DNA from: Paenibacillus_AB hodogayensis
GTDB taxonomy: Bacteria > Bacillota > Bacilli > Paenibacillales > NBRC-103111
Assembly (NCBI RefSeq): GCF_039536325.1
Contig: NZ_BAAAYO010000013.1
Location: 248,001-312,000, forward strand
Length of the DNA stretch: 64,000 nucleotides
Reading direction: 5' to 3'
The translations under genes were made by a program, and so were the position numbers. Positions 61,666 through 64,000 of the stretch are shown here, in pieces (the first letter of the stretch is position 1; every line of letters starts with the position of its first letter). Under the pieces are notes generated by a model, which ran no database searches, was not told where the DNA came from, and saw only the letters and a list, made by a program, of their open reading frames with translations.

Positions 61666-63924
61666 TTAACGCTGCCTGCGGTACTCTGTCGGAGTCGCCC
61701 CGGTATGCCGTTTGAAGGCGCGATTAAAAGGGGCGACCGTCAAATAGCCGACGAGCGCAGCGATATCTTGAATTTTCAAATCCGTATTTTGCAGCATTTC
61801 CATCGCCTTTTCCATTCGCAGCACATGCGTATATTCGCTCAGGTTAACCCCGGTTTTTTCTTTGAAATAAGTCGATAAATAAGAGCTTGTAATGTTTAGC
61901 TTTTGCGCCAGCAGATCGAGCGACAAGTCGCCGCCCAAATGGGACTGAATGTAATCTTTGACGAACGTGACCATATAATCCGACTCTGCTTCGGTTTTTT
62001 TGGAGCGAATCGATTGGGCATGGGCCGACAACAATTGTTGGAAGAATTGTTTGTACTGCTCGAGCGTGTAACATTGGTTCAATTGTTCGTAAACCTTTTT
62101 GGGATTTTCGTACCCGGCGACCGACAAATTTTGGGCATAGATGACCTTGACGGCCTTCTCCACGATTTGCCGGCCGAGCGCCCGCACCTGCTGTGCAGGC
62201 GCATTCGCTTTTTCCAGCTGCTCCATGAGCCGGTTCACGAGCGGAATGCAGATCGTATCGTTGCCCACATTCAGGTTCGTGGCCAGCTCCTGCTCTTGAG
62301 CAAGGGTAGGAATCAGAGGAAGCGGTGTCGGCGTCATTTCGGTAAACACTTGAATATGCTCGCCAAGCGTTCGTTGATTCACGAGCTCGGCAACATGGTC
62401 GTACGTCTCGGCGAACTGCGAAGCATCCTTGCGCATCGGACTAACACCGATTGTAAAATAAAAATACAACGTCTCCGGAAGAAGCCGGGCCGTCAGCGGT
62501 TCGATCACTTCATCCGCCAACAGCGGTCGCTCCGGCTGCTCGAAAAGAACGGTCAGGATACGGTCCTGTTCAATCTGGAAGGTAAGCGAATCCGGATAGT
62601 TTGCCGAGAAATGAAGCTGGATCATCTCCTTGATCAGCGCATAGGCGCGATGGGGTTCGATCGCGATATCCGCCTGCGATTGTTCATTAAGAACAAGGTG
62701 CAGCAAAATGAGCCGATATGGCTTGTCGGAATCGATCGCCATTCGAATGTTGGCAACATCGGCGGAAATCATTTTCAGCCGGCTGATGTACGCGTAGTGC
62801 TGCAGCAGCGAATTTTTGGCGTCCAAATCGCGATGAATATGGCGGTGCGATTGGAACAAGTCTTGCACTTTATGGAACAGCACGTTAAACTCCTTGATCC
62901 GGCTCTGTCTCGGAGCCGGCCGACTGCCGAGTTCTTCAATAGCCTGTACAAGTCCTCTGAGCGGGTTCTGGAACCTTCTGGCCACCAGAAAAGAGAGCGT
63001 GAGGCTGAGCAATAGCGAAATGATCACGATCATCACGAAGATGAAGTTCAGCCGTTTGATCGGCTCCGTAATGTGGCGGATCGGAATCATGTCCACATAC
63101 AAATAGCCCGATTCCTTCGCCCGCTTGTATAGGTACAGGGAATCGCCGAGTACCATAGATCCTTGGCCGGTCAATTCGCTAAACTTGGAATCGCTTTCAT
63201 CTGAACGATCGCCCGCGGCAAATACAAGCCGGCCTTGCGGATCGAAAATGGAAAACCATTCGTTTTCGACAGGCTGATGAAATTCTGCATACATCGAGCT
63301 GGCGTCCAGCAAAGCGATAAATGCAAACTGATTGTCGTATTCTTTTTTGGCCAACACCGGCATCAGGTTGCCGAGGGACGTTTGGCCGAATGCCGTTTGC
63401 TCTCGAAAAGGCTCCCCGGCATAGATATGAAAGCTTTGCCGCTTATCCATTTCCTCATTCCAAAAAGCAGGCTGATAGGTCGAACTGACGTACAATTTGG
63501 AAAACATCGTACGCGGATCGCGGGTACCGTTCTTGTCAATGAGCAGATCCTTGTCCCGGAAATAATAGATGATGTTGTTGATATACAGGATCGGATTGTT
63601 TAACGCGCTTTGCAGGTCGGACTGAACTTGGCGAAACATTTCGTAGTTGACGGGACGATTGCGGCTTTCGGCGAGCGTTTGCGTGTCCGAACGAAATATA
63701 TAGTTCATGAGATAAATTTTGAGTTGCTGAAAATGCTTTTCATAATGCGTTACGGTCGCATTCAAATTCAAGCTGGTGTTTCGGATCAGCTCGGTCCGTG
63801 CGTTTTGGTGGAAATACATATAGGTCAGCAAATTGAACGACATCAGCAAAGCGATTATGCCGATGAAGCTGGCGGACAATGCGAAGAAAAGCGATGTATT
63901 GTAACTGGCTTTGACTCGGTTCAC
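61666..63924 (-). CDS. YesN-like membrane-anchored AraC regulator
   Basis: 752 residues from GTG 63924, which has AAAGGA at 9 nt; an ATG at 63933 directly abuts that site. Two membrane helices, about 15-40 and 295-325, flank an extracellular dCache-like sensor (residues about 45-290). A HAMP-like linker follows (RRFQNPLRGLVQAIEELG). The middle about 370-610 has no assigned domain. C-terminal AraC HTH pair: LDLLAQKLNITSSYLSTYFKEKTG and IQDIAALVGYLTVAPFNRAFKRHTG. Paenibacilli carry many such regulators, usually beside carbohydrate ABC transporter genes, presumably just beyond the right edge. Confidence 0.92.
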   Translation of the reverse strand: MNRVKASYNTSLFFALSASFIGIIALLMSFNLLTYMYFHQNARTELIRNTSLNLNATVTHYEKHFQQLKIYLMNYIFRSDTQTLAESRNRPVNYEMFRQVQSDLQSALNNPILYINNIIYYFRDKDLLIDKNGTRDPRTMFSKLYVSSTYQPAFWNEEMDKRQSFHIYAGEPFREQTAFGQTSLGNLMPVLAKKEYDNQFAFIALLDASSMYAEFHQPVENEWFSIFDPQGRLVFAAGDRSDESDSKFSELTGQGSMVLGDSLYLYKRAKESGYLYVDMIPIRHITEPIKRLNFIFVMIVIISLLLSLTLSFLVARRFQNPLRGLVQAIEELGSRPAPRQSRIKEFNVLFHKVQDLFQSHRHIHRDLDAKNSLLQHYAYISRLKMISADVANIRMAIDSDKPYRLILLHLVLNEQSQADIAIEPHRAYALIKEMIQLHFSANYPDSLTFQIEQDRILTVLFEQPERPLLADEVIEPLTARLLPETLYFYFTIGVSPMRKDASQFAETYDHVAELVNQRTLGEHIQVFTEMTPTPLPLIPTLAQEQELATNLNVGNDTICIPLVNRLMEQLEKANAPAQQVRALGRQIVEKAVKVIYAQNLSVAGYENPKKVYEQLNQCYTLEQYKQFFQQLLSAHAQSIRSKKTEAESDYMVTFVKDYIQSHLGGDLSLDLLAQKLNITSSYLSTYFKEKTGVNLSEYTHVLRMEKAMEMLQNTDLKIQDIAALVGYLTVAPFNRAFKRHTGATPTEYRRQR

Positions 63925-64000
63925 TCCGACCATTCCTTTTTTTGGATTCAGTATACCATCCGTTATTCCGCGGCAACAAACACCTGATTTCAAGATTCTT

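Overview
The window is from a Gram-positive member of the Bacillales, most likely Paenibacillaceae (Paenibacillus, Brevibacillus or a close relative). Supporting signs are strong AAAGGAGG-type ribosome binding sites, many two-component and AraC regulators (including a membrane-anchored YesN-like one), an S-layer-homology surface protein with a ZU5-like domain, a copper-amine-oxidase-type stalk domain, Fur boxes and an RsbQ-type hydrolase. No rRNA, tRNA, CRISPR array, transposase or prophage gene was recognised.

Layout. 1-3435 (minus): an unidentified partial gene and a 979-residue helical protein with the N-terminal LQR..GN.AV motif typical of proteins of extracellular contractile injection system (eCIS) loci. 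3558-9937 (plus): two tandem paralogous hybrid kinases, each with two kinase cores and a receiver. 10034-19698 (minus): polysaccharide deacetylase, an Imm51-like protein behind a frameshifted TPR-SMI1 gene, a membrane protein, an RsbQ-like hydrolase coupled to a PAS-GGDEF cyclase, SelO, malate:quinone oxidoreductase and a uracil-DNA-glycosylase-like protein. 19855-27220 (minus): a macrolide-type glycosyltransferase, a 7TM-PAS kinase with a BTAD response regulator, DinB beside a broken WYL regulator, and two small SUKH/DUF4304-type genes. 27448-34296: a 2282-residue S-layer protein containing six exact-period 276-bp repeats. 34623-42772: SUKH-HEAT protein, EndoV-like protein, XRE regulator, M23-like protein, MFS exporter with a possible leader peptide, methyltransferase, and a MerR regulator coupled to an AHSA1-family protein.

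43000-51807: a Fur-associated AraC/siderophore-binding-protein reading frame, a phytase-like secreted protein, a MarR-flavodoxin pair with a perfect operator, a WYL regulator divergent from an epoxide hydrolase, and an Ldh-family oxidoreductase. 51871-55462 (minus): a response regulator, ABC ATPase, permease, kinase and small membrane protein, resembling a peptide-antibiotic sensing and detoxification module. 55731-61462 (minus): a siderophore locus of AraC regulator, Fur-controlled lipoprotein and a fused TMD-NBD-TMD-NBD exporter-type ABC protein. 61666-63924: a YesN-like membrane AraC regulator at the right edge.

Three themes stand out. Signalling is dense, including unusual architectures (dual-core hybrid kinases, RsbQ wired to c-di-GMP synthesis). 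Iron uptake is represented by two Fur-associated loci about 11 kb apart. There is much gene decay: a nonsense plus frameshift in a WYL regulator, a frameshifted SMI1 gene, a half-length SDR and a roughly 100-bp relic of an XRE regulator. The likeliest piece of a less-described system is the left edge, where the eCIS-type protein and its unknown partner leave the window.
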